Origin: Candidatus Brocadia carolinensis
GTDB taxonomy: Bacteria > Planctomycetota > Brocadiia > Brocadiales > Brocadiaceae
Reading direction: 5' to 3'
Assembly: GCA_002009475.1 (NCBI GenBank)
Contig: AYTS01000045.1
Span: forward strand, 1-44,447
DNA: 44,447 bases
Shown here: positions 8,868-18,693 of the stretch, piece after piece
How the letters are laid out: each line of letters opens with the position of its first letter
How positions within the stretch are numbered: the stretch's first letter is position 1
Position numbers and translations under genes: made by a program
The notes under the pieces: model-generated
What the model saw: the letters and a program-made list of their open reading frames with translations, nothing else
Told to the model about the DNA's origin: nothing
Database searches by the model: none

Positions 8868-9464
8868 ATGATCAGGGAACATGTGAAACCAGCAATCGTA
8901 TCTTTTTTGCTTTTAACGTTTATCACGGGGATTCTTTACCCGCTTTCCGTAACCGGGATTGCCCGGGTATTATTCAGTGAACGGGCAAATGGCAGTTTGG
9001 TTTATAGGGACGGGAACCCCATCGGGTCGTTGCTTATCGGCCAACATTTCGACGATCCCAAATATCTCTGGGGTCGTATTTCATTGACATCTCCCGTTCG
9101 GTTTAATGCCGCAGCTTCTTCAGGCTCCAACTTAGGACCTTCAAATTCCGTGCTTGTCGATGCGGTAAAAGCACGTATTGAGGCGTTAAAAGCAGCCGAT
9201 CCGGATAATACAAGCCCTATCCCGGTAGACCTTGTTACTTCTTCCGCAAGCGGATTAGATCCGCATATCAGTCTGGTAGCCGCTTATTACCAGATTCCAC
9301 GCGTGGCACGGCTGCGGGGATTATCGCAGGATACCGTAAGAAGCATTGTCCGCAAGCATAGCTCTAACCGTTTCTTAGGATTACTTGGAGAACCCGTGGT
9401 AAACGTTTTGAAAGTGAATTTGGATTTGGACTCTTCTAAAATGGAGTATAATACGGATATATGA
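8868..9464 (+). CDS. kdpC: KdpC, accessory subunit of the K+-ATPase
   Basis: This is a 198-residue protein with one N-terminal membrane helix (~10-30, PAIVSFLLLTFITGILYPL), then the KdpC motifs SLLIGQHF, YLWGRIS, SSGSNLGPSN and LDPHISLVAAYYQIPRVA. KdpC joins the periplasmic side of the pump and supports high-affinity ATP use. A very strong ribosome binding site (AGAGGAGGA) stands before ATG 8868. Its end overlaps kdpD by 4 bases (ATGA at 9461-9464). Length is normal (~190) and the gene is intact. Confidence 0.93.
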   Translation: MIREHVKPAIVSFLLLTFITGILYPLSVTGIARVLFSERANGSLVYRDGNPIGSLLIGQHFDDPKYLWGRISLTSPVRFNAAASSGSNLGPSNSVLVDAVKARIEALKAADPDNTSPIPVDLVTSSASGLDPHISLVAAYYQIPRVARLRGLSQDTVRSIVRKHSSNRFLGLLGEPVVNVLKVNLDLDSSKMEYNTDI

Positions 9465-11665
9465 TGGAAGAGAAATCTGATATCGATCAAATCTTGGCGA
9501 AAGTGAAGGCTGAAGAAAGCAAACGGGGGAAATTGAAAATCTTCTTTGGAGCTGTTGCGGGCGTTGGGAAGACTTACGCAATGCTGGAAGCTGCACGATT
9601 GAGGAAAAAAGAGGGAGTGGATGTCGTGGTTGGCTATGTGGAAACTCACAAACGCGCAGAGACAGAGATGCTCCTGGAAGAACTCGAGGTGCTGCCCCCC
9701 AAAAAAATTATGTACAGAGGAATAGAACTACGGGAATTCGATCTGGATGAAGCGTTAAAGAGGAAGCCGTCTCTTATTTTAGTGGATGAGCTTGCCCATA
9801 CGAATGCACCGGGTGTACGTCATGCAAAACGATGGCAGGATATTGAAGAACTCCTCAATCATGGTATCAATGCATACACCACGCTCAACGTTCAACACTG
9901 TGAGAGTGTTCATGACCTTGTTGCACAGATCACCGGAGTGGCGGTTAAAGAGGCAGTGCCGGACAGCTTTCTGGAAATGGCCGATGATATCGAATTGATA
10001 GACCTGCCTTCTGAAGAGCTCCTCAAGAGATTGAAAGAAGGCAAGGTATATCTTGGGCCGCAGGCTGAACGAGCCGCAACGAATTTTTTTAAGCCCGGCA
10101 ATCTGATTGCACTGCGTCAACTTGCCCTTCGTTATACTGCAAGAAGTGTTGATGCCAAGATGCGTGCTTATAAAGAAATGTATTCCATTTCAAAAGTCTG
10201 GAAGGCAAGTGACCGGTTTTTGGTTTGTATCAGCGGAGACCCTTCTGCAATACGATTGATCCGCTCTGCCAAACGGATAGCTTCTGAGACCGGGGCAGAC
10301 TGGATTGTTGCTTATGTCGAGACTCCTTCGTTTACCAGGCGTCCTTATCGTCAGAATCAAGTTGATGCCTTGATTCGATCTGCTGAAAAACTGGGTGCCG
10401 AAGCTATTGTATTAAGCGGTCAAGGAATAAGCGAAACCCTTCTGGCTTATGCGAGATCAAAAAATATCGGAAAGATAATTGTTGGTAAGCCCAAACGGTT
10501 ATGGTTAAGTGAACTTATCACCGGTTCAGTGGTTAATGAGCTGGCCAGACAGAGTGGGGAGATAGATATTTATATCCTCAGTGGTGAGGTGGAAGAAAAG
10601 ATACCAAAACCAATAAGCGTCCAACGACGCCCCCTATCGTGGAAAGGTGCTTTCGGGTCGGTCATGGTTCTCGTCCTATGCACAATGGTAAACAGCCTGT
10701 TGTTTCCTGTAGTAGAGCTATCTAATCTTATTATGGTTTATTTGCTGGGTATTATTTGTGTTGCCTTCTTTTTTGGGAAAAGAATAGCCTTTCTTCTCTC
10801 GCTTTTGAGTGTCTTGTGCTTTGATTATTTCTTTGTTCCCCCGTATTTTACGTTTGCAGTTACAGATATTCAATATATCATCACATTCATTGTCATGTTA
10901 ATTACCGGATTAGTAGTAAATACTTTAGCTGACAGGCTCAGGACACAAATGATATCTGCTAGACTCAAGGAAGAGCACAATCAGATTCTTTATGCATTAA
11001 ACAAAGAATTATCAAAGACATCAGATGCAGATGAGTTAATAAAAATTGCCATTAAACACTTGGAAGAGTTTTGTAAAAGTCCCGTAGCTATTTTTGGTGT
11101 TGATCAAGATAAATCTGTAATTGTTCAAGCTCAAGGCAGTCTGTCTCTTCCTCTAACCTCAAATGAGGAAGGAGTCATTAACTGGGTTTATGAACATGGC
11201 AAGATGGCTGGAAGAGGAACAGATACGCTCCCCGGTTCAAAAGGGATTTACTTGCCTCTTGTGGGTACCGAAAAAACCGTAGGAGTCTTTGGGGCTTTCC
11301 CAGAGGATTCACGGCTACTTTCCGACGTCAGGAAAATGCATTTTCTTGAAATGATGGTTGCCCAAATAGCGCTTGCCATGGAAGGGGCGCAGCTTGCTGC
11401 GGCGATGATTAGGGCAGAATATGCCATTGGGGATGAAAGGATAAGAAATCTTTTTTTAACAACTTTTTCTTATGATGTACCGCAGAAACTTGATACCGTT
11501 TCCCGAACAATCTCGCAGCTATTGAAAGATGACGAGATAGGGCAAGAAGAAAAGAAAAGACTTGCTGAGCAAATACGCTTTGAAGCGGAGCAGCTTCATA
11601 TCCTCGCTGCCGAACTTCATCGAATACTTAAATCAACTGCGGGTATGGTACAAGATAAAAAATGA
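9461..11665 (+). CDS. kdpD: KdpD-like sensor lacking the catalytic kinase domain and the active histidine
   Basis: This is a 734-residue protein. Residues ~20-230 are the KdpD N-terminal domain with Walker A GAVAGVGKTYAML and LILVDELAHTNAPG. Residues ~250-375 form a USP-like domain. There are four membrane helices at ~400-500 (DUF4118-like) and a GAF-like region at ~525-650. After it a two-helix dimerisation segment starts, but the H-box (SHDLRTPL in E. coli) reads FSYDVPQKLD, with Tyr ~671 in place of the phospho-accepting His. The protein stops ~62 residues later, before any HATPase domain. None of the frames after 11665 restores one, so this is not a simple frameshift. No kdpE follows. It cannot act as a standard histidine kinase; it may be a K+ or c-di-AMP binding regulator, or a partner for another kinase. 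Confidence 0.85.
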   Translation: MMEEKSDIDQILAKVKAEESKRGKLKIFFGAVAGVGKTYAMLEAARLRKKEGVDVVVGYVETHKRAETEMLLEELEVLPPKKIMYRGIELREFDLDEALKRKPSLILVDELAHTNAPGVRHAKRWQDIEELLNHGINAYTTLNVQHCESVHDLVAQITGVAVKEAVPDSFLEMADDIELIDLPSEELLKRLKEGKVYLGPQAERAATNFFKPGNLIALRQLALRYTARSVDAKMRAYKEMYSISKVWKASDRFLVCISGDPSAIRLIRSAKRIASETGADWIVAYVETPSFTRRPYRQNQVDALIRSAEKLGAEAIVLSGQGISETLLAYARSKNIGKIIVGKPKRLWLSELITGSVVNELARQSGEIDIYILSGEVEEKIPKPISVQRRPLSWKGAFGSVMVLVLCTMVNSLLFPVVELSNLIMVYLLGIICVAFFFGKRIAFLLSLLSVLCFDYFFVPPYFTFAVTDIQYIITFIVMLITGLVVNTLADRLRTQMISARLKEEHNQILYALNKELSKTSDADELIKIAIKHLEEFCKSPVAIFGVDQDKSVIVQAQGSLSLPLTSNEEGVINWVYEHGKMAGRGTDTLPGSKGIYLPLVGTEKTVGVFGAFPEDSRLLSDVRKMHFLEMMVAQIALAMEGAQLAAAMIRAEYAIGDERIRNLFLTTFSYDVPQKLDTVSRTISQLLKDDEIGQEEKKRLAEQIRFEAEQLHILAAELHRILKSTAGMVQDKK

Positions 11666-11800
11666 TACCGGTATATTTAATAGTCGGAAACTTTCTGTCG
11701 TCCAAGTAGAAATCAATTTATTAACTGTATCATCCACACCACCAACCCGATCTGTGATGTTAATGCTTTTTTATCGGCCTGTGGTTTTACCTTCGTAGTT

Positions 11801-12846
11801 CTATAACAACCCCATCTTTTCGTCAAATCCGCACATGATGTTCATGTTCTGCACGGCCTGGCCAGCGGCCCCTTTGATAAGGTTGTCTATGACGGAAAGG
11901 ATAATAATGCGGTTTTCGGTGACCTTCGTGGCAATATCGCAAAAGTTGGTGTAGATTACGTCTTTTGTCTTGGCCGTTTCGTGGCCTTCCATCAGGCGGA
12001 TAAAGGGCTCTGTGCCATAAAACTCTTTGTAGAGTTTGTGTACCTCATTGTCACTGAATGACGACTGGCCATTCGCCCCTGCGTTCTTACCGTGTTTCGG
12101 TTTGGCATAAATGGTGCACAGGATGCCGCGATTCATAGGGATGAGGTGGGGAACAAATTGGATAGATATCTTTTGATTTGTCCTGATGGATAAGATATGC
12201 TCAATTTCCGGGCTGTGTCGATGTCCTCCAACACTGTACGCCTCAATGTTCTCGTTACATTCGCAATAGTGGGTATCTTCCCTGGGCTCACGTCCGCGCC
12301 CCGACACACCTGACTTTGCATCTACAATAATATCGTCAGGAAAGACAAGCCCTTTCATAAGCAATGGGGCCAGGGCTAAGATCGTTGCCGTGGTATAACA
12401 ACCCGGATTACCTACCAGTCTGGTCTTTTTGATTTCTTCCCTGAAAAGCTCAGGAAGGCCATACACGGCGGTTTCTATTCCCTTACTGTCCGTATGCTGC
12501 GTCTTATACCATCTTTCGTACAGTGATTTATCACGGAAGCGGTAATCGGCGCTAAAATCTATAACCTTGATGCCCTTTTGTAGAAAGAGAGGGACATATT
12601 GCATGGAGATGGTTGGCGGTAAGGTAATAAATGCAAGGTCAATATTTTCGGAGACTTCTTTCTGCTCAATGGTCTCACACGGCAAATCAAGTAGATTTTT
12701 TAAGGCGGGAAATATATCTGATATCCTGGGGCGATCAGTTCGGCGTATGCGAGATAGACAATCTTTATCTCCGGGTGGCGCAGGAGGATTTTTATGAGCT
12801 CGAGGCTGGTATAGGCCGTGGCACCAATGATTCCTACTTTTAACAA
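11801..12846 (-). CDS. argC: ArgC, N-acetyl-gamma-glutamyl-phosphate reductase; one frameshift near the N-terminus
   Basis: This is the arginine biosynthesis reductase that converts N-acetylglutamyl phosphate to the semialdehyde with NADPH. The catalytic cysteine motif VGNPGCYTTA is present, as are SGVSGRGREP and GHRHSPEIE. The N-terminal Rossmann motif (LLKVGIIGATAYTSLELIKI) is in a different frame, starting TTG at 12846 with GGGAG eight bases upstream. One missing base near 12745-12750 separates the halves. An open reading frame would encode ~348 aa, the usual size. Essential-pathway status makes an assembly error more likely than true loss. It stands alone, with no other arg genes adjacent. 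Confidence 0.88.
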
Positions 12847-12961
12847 TATTGTGTCTCCCAATCCGAATCCAAAAGACTAAAACAACCAAGCTTTGCAGCA
12901 ACACTGGGGATTACCTTTCGAGAATCAGATCCGTGAAGTTCTGCTTCAATCAACCCCATAT

Positions 12962-13222
12962 TTATCTATAAGACATTCCTCTATCCGTAATTATTTCAAT
13001 ATAAACAATTTTTTCTTCTTCATTCACAGAATATACAACTCGTAAATTTCCAGACCTGTATCTATAGCTTCCTTCAAATTCTCCGTGCAGTTTCTTTATG
13101 TTTGCATGATAAAAAGGGTTTTTTGCGATAATTTCAAGACATCTATTGAGAATTCTCACAGTCTTTTCATCTGCTGAACAGTAATATTTTTCGGCCTTTC
13201 TAGAAAATTCCAGTTCAAACAT
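12962..13222 (-). CDS. RelE/ParE-superfamily toxin
   Basis: This is an 86-residue basic protein starting MFELEFSRKAEKYY. The core (GEFEGSYRYRSGNLRVVYSV, then VYIEIITDRGMSYR) is the RelE/ParE beta-sheet signature, with R-x-G-x-x-R-V-V-Y and a closing arginine. RelE-type toxins cut ribosome-bound mRNA, while ParE-type poison gyrase. The sequence alone, with its YR-x-R and terminal YR, leans to the RelE/YoeB side. The start overlaps the antitoxin stop by 8 bases (ATGTTTGA), the standard antitoxin-first order. Confidence 0.85.
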   Translation of the reverse strand: MFELEFSRKAEKYYCSADEKTVRILNRCLEIIAKNPFYHANIKKLHGEFEGSYRYRSGNLRVVYSVNEEEKIVYIEIITDRGMSYR

Positions 13223-13443
13223 TTCTCTTGATATTTTTCCATTTTGCCGTATTACCCTTTTTAATTTCTTCCCTTGCCGCTTTGTAGTCCATCAAAAGTT
13301 TTTTGTCAGAAATAAGTTCAGCCGTTGCTTCCCATTCCTCCCTTTCTCTGAGATAATTGATGAAATCCAAGGCAACACGGGCCTTTTTGTCAGAAAGAGT
13401 TTCAATCGCTTCCTTTGCCTTTTTTTTTAATTGTTATATCCAT
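13215..13443 (-). CDS. Antitoxin partner of the RelE-like toxin; frameshift in an A9 run
   Basis: This gene is read from ATG 13443 (MDITIKKK), then in the next frame AKEAIETLSDKKARVALDFI and on to a TGA at 13215, about 75 aa. The break is in the A9 run (T9 on the plus strand, 13420-13428); with A8 the frame is continuous. The protein is helical and charged, with REREEWEATAELI and a lysine-rich end, like DUF2281/RelB-type antitoxins. The position directly ahead of the toxin with an 8-base overlap supports the role. If the frameshift were real, the toxin would be unguarded, which is another reason to suspect a sequence error. Confidence 0.7.
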
Positions 13444-13504
13444 ATAAACTACCTCAATTATTTTTACTTTGCAGCTTTGTACCTTAGTAGCCCGAACTAT
13501 TATG

Positions 13505-15946
13505 TTAAATCTTACTAAAAATCCTTTTCTTTTTCTTTTCCGGTTCTTTTAGCCCAAAAACAACAGGCAGCATCTCATCTACTTTCTCTACAAATACGAA
13601 GTTCATTTCTTTCTTGGCATTTTCAGGCACTTCTACCAGGTCTTTTTCATTCCGTTTTGGCAGAATAACGGTGGTGACTCCTGCCCGCTTGGCCGCAAGC
13701 ACCTTTTCCTTGATGCCGCCCACCGGCAAAATGCGACCACGCAAAGTAATCTCCCCCGTCATAGCTACATTAGGAACAATCGGTGTTTCCTTCAACAGTG
13801 AAATCAATGCCATTGCCATCGTTACGCCCGCTGAAGGCCCATCCTTGGGAATAGCACCCGCAGGAATGTGAATGTGGAAATCATATTTATTAAAATCCTT
13901 AAAGGTGATCCCCAGTTTCGTTAATTTGGCCCGAATATAACTCATCGCCGCCTGGGCTGATTCCTTCATAACATCACCCAACTGTCCTGTCAACAGGAGC
14001 TTTCCTGTGCCTGGCATGAGGGTGGCTTCTATAAAGAGAATGTCTCCACCGGCCTGTGTCCAGGCAAGACCCGTGGCAACGCCGGCTTCTGAGGTTCGTT
14101 CCGCAGCTTCCGAAAAAAATTTGATTGGTCCTAACAAATGGTGCAATTGATCGGCTGTTACCGTTACAGATTTTTTTTCACCTGAGGCAATGTCTTTGGC
14201 CACCTTTCGGCAAATATGGGCAATTTCCCGTTCAAGATTACGAATGCCTGCCTCGCGCGTATAATCACTGATGATTGCCCTGATAGCACCATCATCAATG
14301 GTAATGTGTTCTTTCGTGAGTCCATGTTCTTTTAATTGTTTTGGTATGGTAAACTGTTTCGCGATGAATACCTTTTCCTCTGCCGTGTATCCGGGCAGTT
14401 CCAGCACCTCCATCCGGTCTTTCAGGGCAGGAGGAATGGGATCTAAGATGTTTGCCGTTGTAATGAACATTACTTTTGAAAGGTCAAAAGGGATGTCCAG
14501 GTAATTGTCTGAAAATGTGTCATGCTGTTCCGGGTCCAAAACCTCCAGGAGCGCCGCTGAAGGGTCGCCCCGGAAATCAGAGCCAAGTTTATCAATCTCA
14601 TCAAGCATGAACACCGGATTGTTGGAACCTGCCTTTCGTAATCCCTGGATAATACGCCCGGGCAGTGCGCCGATGTAGGTACGCCGATGGCCACGGATCT
14701 CAGCCTCGTCTCGCACTCCGCCGAGTGATAAACGGACAAACTTCCTTCCGATAGCACGTGCTATCGACATTCCCACCGAAGTCTTTCCCGTACCGGGCGG
14801 ACCTACAAAACATAAAACAGGTCCCTTCATATCCTGTTTTAATTTTCGAACCGCCAGATATTCCAAAATCCTCTCCTTGACCTTTTCCAGATCATAATGG
14901 TCTTCATCCAGTACTTTACGAACGGTCTGAATGTCCAGGTTGTCCGTTGTGGTAACCGACCACGGGAGAGCGACCAGCAGGTCGATATATGTCCTGGAAA
15001 CTGTATATTCTGCGGAAGCGGAGGGCATCTTGGCAAGTCGGTTTAATTCCCGCTCTGCCTCTTTTTTCGCTTCGGGAGGCATTTTCGCCTCTTCAATCTT
15101 TTTGGTCAGTTCTTTGATCTCAACGGCACGCTCATCTCCCTCACCCAATTCATCCTGGATGGCCTTCAACTGCTGTCTCAGGTAATATTCTTTTTGCCCC
15201 TTTTCCATCTCGTTTTTTACCTGGGATTGAATCTTCGTAGCCATTTCCAATACTTCCATTTCACTGGTAATCAAAGCAGTTACCTTCTGTAGACGCGTCT
15301 TTACATTGATCGCCTCAAGCACTTTTTGCTTTTCTGCAACACCAATGTTCAGGTGAGATGCAATCATATCAGCCAAACGACTCGGACTATCAATGTTGAC
15401 GATCGCTATTTTTAGCTCTTCGGGCAAAGACGGCGCCAGGGATATCATGCGAACAAACTGATCTGCTGCATTTCTCGCCAGGGCCTCAGTTTCCATGTCG
15501 TTTTCCATGACGTCTTCAAGCACAGACACCCGAACTTCAAAATAAGGCTCCGTCTGGAGATACTCATCAATCTTAATTCTGCTCACGCCCTGTACCAGCA
15601 TCTTCGCGGAGTTATCCGGCATACGGAGCATCTGGAGAACAACCGCCGCTGTGGCATAATTATATAAATCCGATTGTGCGACAACCTTGAGGTCTTTGTC
15701 TTTTTGTGCCACCAGAGCCAGGAAACGATTTTCTGCCAAAACGTGATTTAATAGTTTAATATCTCTTTCAGTAACAACGCTCAAGGCAGCAACCATATTG
15801 GGGAAGACCACCGTGTCTTTCACAGGAAGGAGAGGCATTTCCTTTGGCGTCTTTGGCCGGTCTAACCGTCCCACTTCTTCCAAGTCAGACTTGTCTTTTG
15901 GTTTGGCCTCTGCTTTCGATGCGTCTTTTTCTTCATTTTCAGTCAT
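13505..15946 (-). CDS. lon: Lon ATP-dependent protease (LonA type)
   Basis: This is an 813-residue protein. The N-terminal LON substrate-binding domain (~35-230, MPLLPVKDTVVFPNMVAALS) is followed by a coiled-coil region. The AAA+ module has Walker A GPPGTGKTSVG and Walker B NPVFMLDEIDKLG. The C-terminal protease domain has catalytic Ser705 in PKDGPSAG and Lys746 in GGIKEKV. It degrades misfolded and regulatory proteins in the cytoplasm. An acidic/lysine-rich N-terminal extension (~30 aa) and a basic tail (EKKKKRIFSKI) are slightly unusual. It lies downstream of hsp20 and groEL on the same strand, forming a proteostasis neighbourhood. The frame is intact, even across an A8 run. Confidence 0.97.
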   Translation of the reverse strand: MTENEEKDASKAEAKPKDKSDLEEVGRLDRPKTPKEMPLLPVKDTVVFPNMVAALSVVTERDIKLLNHVLAENRFLALVAQKDKDLKVVAQSDLYNYATAAVVLQMLRMPDNSAKMLVQGVSRIKIDEYLQTEPYFEVRVSVLEDVMENDMETEALARNAADQFVRMISLAPSLPEELKIAIVNIDSPSRLADMIASHLNIGVAEKQKVLEAINVKTRLQKVTALITSEMEVLEMATKIQSQVKNEMEKGQKEYYLRQQLKAIQDELGEGDERAVEIKELTKKIEEAKMPPEAKKEAERELNRLAKMPSASAEYTVSRTYIDLLVALPWSVTTTDNLDIQTVRKVLDEDHYDLEKVKERILEYLAVRKLKQDMKGPVLCFVGPPGTGKTSVGMSIARAIGRKFVRLSLGGVRDEAEIRGHRRTYIGALPGRIIQGLRKAGSNNPVFMLDEIDKLGSDFRGDPSAALLEVLDPEQHDTFSDNYLDIPFDLSKVMFITTANILDPIPPALKDRMEVLELPGYTAEEKVFIAKQFTIPKQLKEHGLTKEHITIDDGAIRAIISDYTREAGIRNLEREIAHICRKVAKDIASGEKKSVTVTADQLHHLLGPIKFFSEAAERTSEAGVATGLAWTQAGGDILFIEATLMPGTGKLLLTGQLGDVMKESAQAAMSYIRAKLTKLGITFKDFNKYDFHIHIPAGAIPKDGPSAGVTMAMALISLLKETPIVPNVAMTGEITLRGRILPVGGIKEKVLAAKRAGVTTVILPKRNEKDLVEVPENAKKEMNFVFVEKVDEMLPVVFGLKEPEKKKKRIFSKI

Positions 15947-15983
15947 AGGGTTTCACGCCGGTTCGAAAAATATTACCATGAAT

Positions 15984-16430
15984 TTATTGATGAAAATTAA
16001 TTTTTATTGAGAGTTTCTTGGAAGACGATTGTTTTGTCTTTGGCAGAACAATCTGGAGAAAACCCTCTTTATAGGTGGCCTGTATCGTGTCGGCATCAAC
16101 AGGTTTGGGGATAAATATACTTCGTTCAAAATATCCGTAACGGATTTCTACCTGATAAAAACAGATCTTCTCGTGTGGTGAGGTATCGCTTACGATCCCG
16201 TGAACCATCAGGACATTTTCGGAAAAGGAGACGTGGATATCCTCCGATTTCATGCCTGGTATAGACATCTTTACGACGATATCATCCGGAGTTTCAAAGA
16301 CATCAGCGGGAGGTTGCCATGGGGTTGACGATTGCATAGGAATATTTTTATTAAAGCTAAAAAATTCTGAAAAAATCTTTTCTAGTTTATTTTCATGGGC
16401 ATGAGTTTTGTAGTTATAATTTAACGACAT
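15984..16430 (-). CDS. Hsp20/alpha-crystallin small heat shock protein
   Basis: This is a 148-residue chaperone. The alpha-crystallin domain spans ~40-135: PPADVFETPDDIVVKMSIPG, then MKSEDIHVSF, and the closing strand ATYKEGFLQIVLPK. This A-x-Y-x-x-G-h-L-x-h-x-h-P-K is the IbpA/Hsp20 signature. It holds unfolding proteins for later refolding by ATP-driven chaperones. It lies between groEL and lon; a strong terminator separates it from groEL, so it probably has its own promoter. Confidence 0.92.
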   Translation of the reverse strand: MSLNYNYKTHAHENKLEKIFSEFFSFNKNIPMQSSTPWQPPADVFETPDDIVVKMSIPGMKSEDIHVSFSENVLMVHGIVSDTSPHEKICFYQVEIRYGYFERSIFIPKPVDADTIQATYKEGFLQIVLPKTKQSSSKKLSIKINFHQ

Positions 16431-16555
16431 TGTGAATTTGTCCGCCTCCCTAAGTTTTTGAAAAACGAACTAACTATATCAATTTTTATTTTCAAGTGCA
16501 AGAAGTTTACGGACAACAGATTCCGCCAAATCCTAATGAAATAAAACATCATCAA

Positions 16556-16589
16556 CGAAAAAACCCCGCAAACTTGCGGGGTTTTTTCG
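16556..16589 (-). terminator. Strong bidirectional intrinsic terminator after groEL
   Basis: The left arm CGAAAAAACCCCGCAA and right arm TTGCGGGGTTTTTTCG form a perfect 16-base inverted repeat with a 2-base centre. The G+C core is flanked by A6 on one side and T6 on the other, so it can stop transcription both ways. It lies 60 bases past the groEL stop. Confidence 0.9.
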
Positions 16590-16649
16590 TTTTATATGAA
16601 ATTGTTAAATTACTTTAAACTGTTTCGGGATTTCCTCCGTTCAGTATTA

Positions 16650-18288
16650 TTAATACATATCTCCGTATCCACCATATCCTCCACCTGGCGGCATGGGAGG
16701 CGTTTTCTTCTTTTCCGGTATCTTGCCCACGATAGCGTCAGTTGTAAGAAGTAAGGTGGAGATACTGGCCGCATTTTGCAGTGCCGTTCTAACCACCTTC
16801 GTTGGGTCAATAATACCTTCGCTGACCATATCACAATACCGGTCTGCGCTGGCGTCATATCCTTCATTTCCTTTGGCGGTTTCAACTTTTTGCACAATAA
16901 TGGCGGCATTTACCCCTGCATTGGTAGCGATTTGCCTTAGAGGCGCTCTCAATGCCCTGCGGACAATATCGACGCCTACAGCTTCATCACCAGAAAGTTT
17001 AAGGGCATCCAAAGCCGGAAGACTCCGTAAAAGCGCTACACCTCCCCCAGGGAGAATACCCTCTTCAACCGCTGCGCGGGTGGCATGAAGCGCATCTTCC
17101 ACGCGGGCTTTTTTTTCCTTCATCTCGCTTTCGGTCGCAGCTCCTACATTAATCTGCACCACACCTCCGGCCATCTTTGCCAGCCGTTCCTGGAGCTTTT
17201 CACGGTCGTAATCTGAAGTAGTTATGGAAATCTCCTTTTTGATCTGTTCAATACGGGCCTTGATTTTTTTGCCGTCGCCTGCCCCTTCGATGATGATCGT
17301 ATTTTCCTTATCTATCTCAACTTTCTTTGCACGGCCAAGGTCTTTTATCTGGATAGTTTCCATATTGATTCCAAGATCCTCAAAGACCGCCTGGCCACCG
17401 GTAAGAATTGCAATGTCTTCCAGCATGGCCTTGCGCTTATCTCCAAACCCCGGGGCCTTTACCGCTGCACATTTCAACGCACCGCGAAGTTTATTAACTA
17501 CTAGGAGAGTCAATGCCTCTCCTTCGATTTCTTCTGCAATAATTAAGAGGGGCTTTCCTGTTTGAGAAACCTTTTCCAGGAGTGGAACCAACACCTTCGC
17601 CGTAGTAATTTTCTTTTCGTGAATTAAAATGTAGGCGTCCTCTAACACGCATTGCATCGCATTGGGATTCGTGACAAAATAAGGGGACAGATACCCTTTG
17701 TCAAACTGCAGTCCTTCAATCCATTTTGCGTCAGTTTGCAGGCTTTTACCCTCTTCAACGGTTATGACCCCGTCTTTTCCAACCTTTTCCATGGCATCAG
17801 CTATAATCTTGCCAATTTCCGTATCGTAATTTGAAGCAACAGTTGCAACCTGTTCAATTTCTTTTCGTCCTTTTGTAGCGATACTCATTTCCTTTAATTT
17901 CTTTACTATCGCTTCAACGGCCTTATCAACACCACGCTTCAGAGCCATTGCGTTTGCGCCGGCAGTTACATTTTTCAACCCTTCAACAAATATAGCCTCC
18001 GCAAGTACTGTTGCAGTCGTAGTACCGTCTCCGGCAACATCACTGGTTTTTGAAGCAACGGATTTTACCATTTGTGCACCAATATTCTGCATATGGTCTG
18101 AAAGTTCTATTTCCTTTGCAACGGTAACGCCATCCTTTGTTATGGTAGGGGAACCAAAACTTTTTTTGTATGATAACGTTGCGACCCCGCGGTCCCAACG
18201 TAATCTTTACGGCATCCGCCAGTTGCTTAACGCCAAGCTTAACGGTATCAAGTGCATCATGATCGAATATAATCTTTTTTGCCGACAT
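16650..18288 (-). CDS. groEL: GroEL chaperonin; one frameshift in an A7 run near the N-terminus
   Basis: This is a 60-kDa chaperonin that folds proteins in the cytoplasm as a double ring. The start is ATG 18288 ([20 protein letters not shown]), with GGAGG ten bases upstream; the longer upstream start lacks a site. After NVIIQK the frame changes in an A7 run (T7 on the plus strand, 18161-18167). With A6 it reads [20 protein letters not shown] and continues to the 480-aa downstream part, giving ~545 aa, the family size. DGTTTAT (ATP site) and a C-terminal [10 protein letters not shown] tail (GGM-like) are present. No groES is adjacent, so the co-chaperonin must be elsewhere. Planctomycetes often carry several groEL copies, so this may be one paralogue. 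Confidence 0.92.
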
Positions 18289-18693
18289 GTCGAAGTATCC
18301 TCCAAAATTTTTTACCAGCAATTAAAGCAAATCAAATATTTCGGTCAACATTCGCAAAATAAATGCCTTTCGCTTCATTATGTTAATGTATGTCGTATAA
18401 TGATACGCAACATGTTGTTTTTCAATGGCATAGGCACAACCATTTCGAACGTGAAAAATGACGAAATGAACTATCTTTGAGCAGACATGTCATTATGACA
18501 GCATTCGTATTTAAACAATTCCGATTTATGTGTCAATATGACAGACGTTTTGGTTTTTTGCCATCAATGCTCATTAACAATTCGTTATCGTGAATGGCAA
18601 GATTTGTATCCGGCAGATTTATGAAGGTGACTATTATGTATAAAAGCTCTATAAAAATGATCCCTTTTTGTTAACCGAACCAAAGCGGATATG
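18289..18693. other. Regulatory intergenic region upstream of groEL
   Basis: No gene is present. On the minus strand, TTGAAA at ~18427-18422 with CATTAT about 17 bases on could serve as a groEL promoter. There is no CIRCE (TTAGCACTC-N9-GAGTGCTAA) element. The region holds a CAACATGTTG palindrome near 18410 and a pair of larger palindromes at 18488-18500 and 18531-18543. Confidence 0.5.
18488..18543. promoter_or_regulatory. Twin palindromes TGTCA-N3-TGACA, possible operator pair
   Basis: Two perfect palindromes of one consensus occur: TGTCATTATGACA at 18488-18500 and TGTCAATATGACA at 18531-18543. Their centres are 43 bases apart, about four turns of B-DNA, so bound dimers would face the same side. 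They lie ~200-255 bases upstream of groEL and past the end of the C39-like peptidase gene. The cognate regulator is unknown to me. Confidence 0.55.

Noticed and set aside
14959..14977. GCGACCAGC...AGGTCG inside lon, resembling the kdp spacer hairpin
   Set aside because: It lies in coding sequence for the conserved LLVALPW segment and only partly matches; coincidence.
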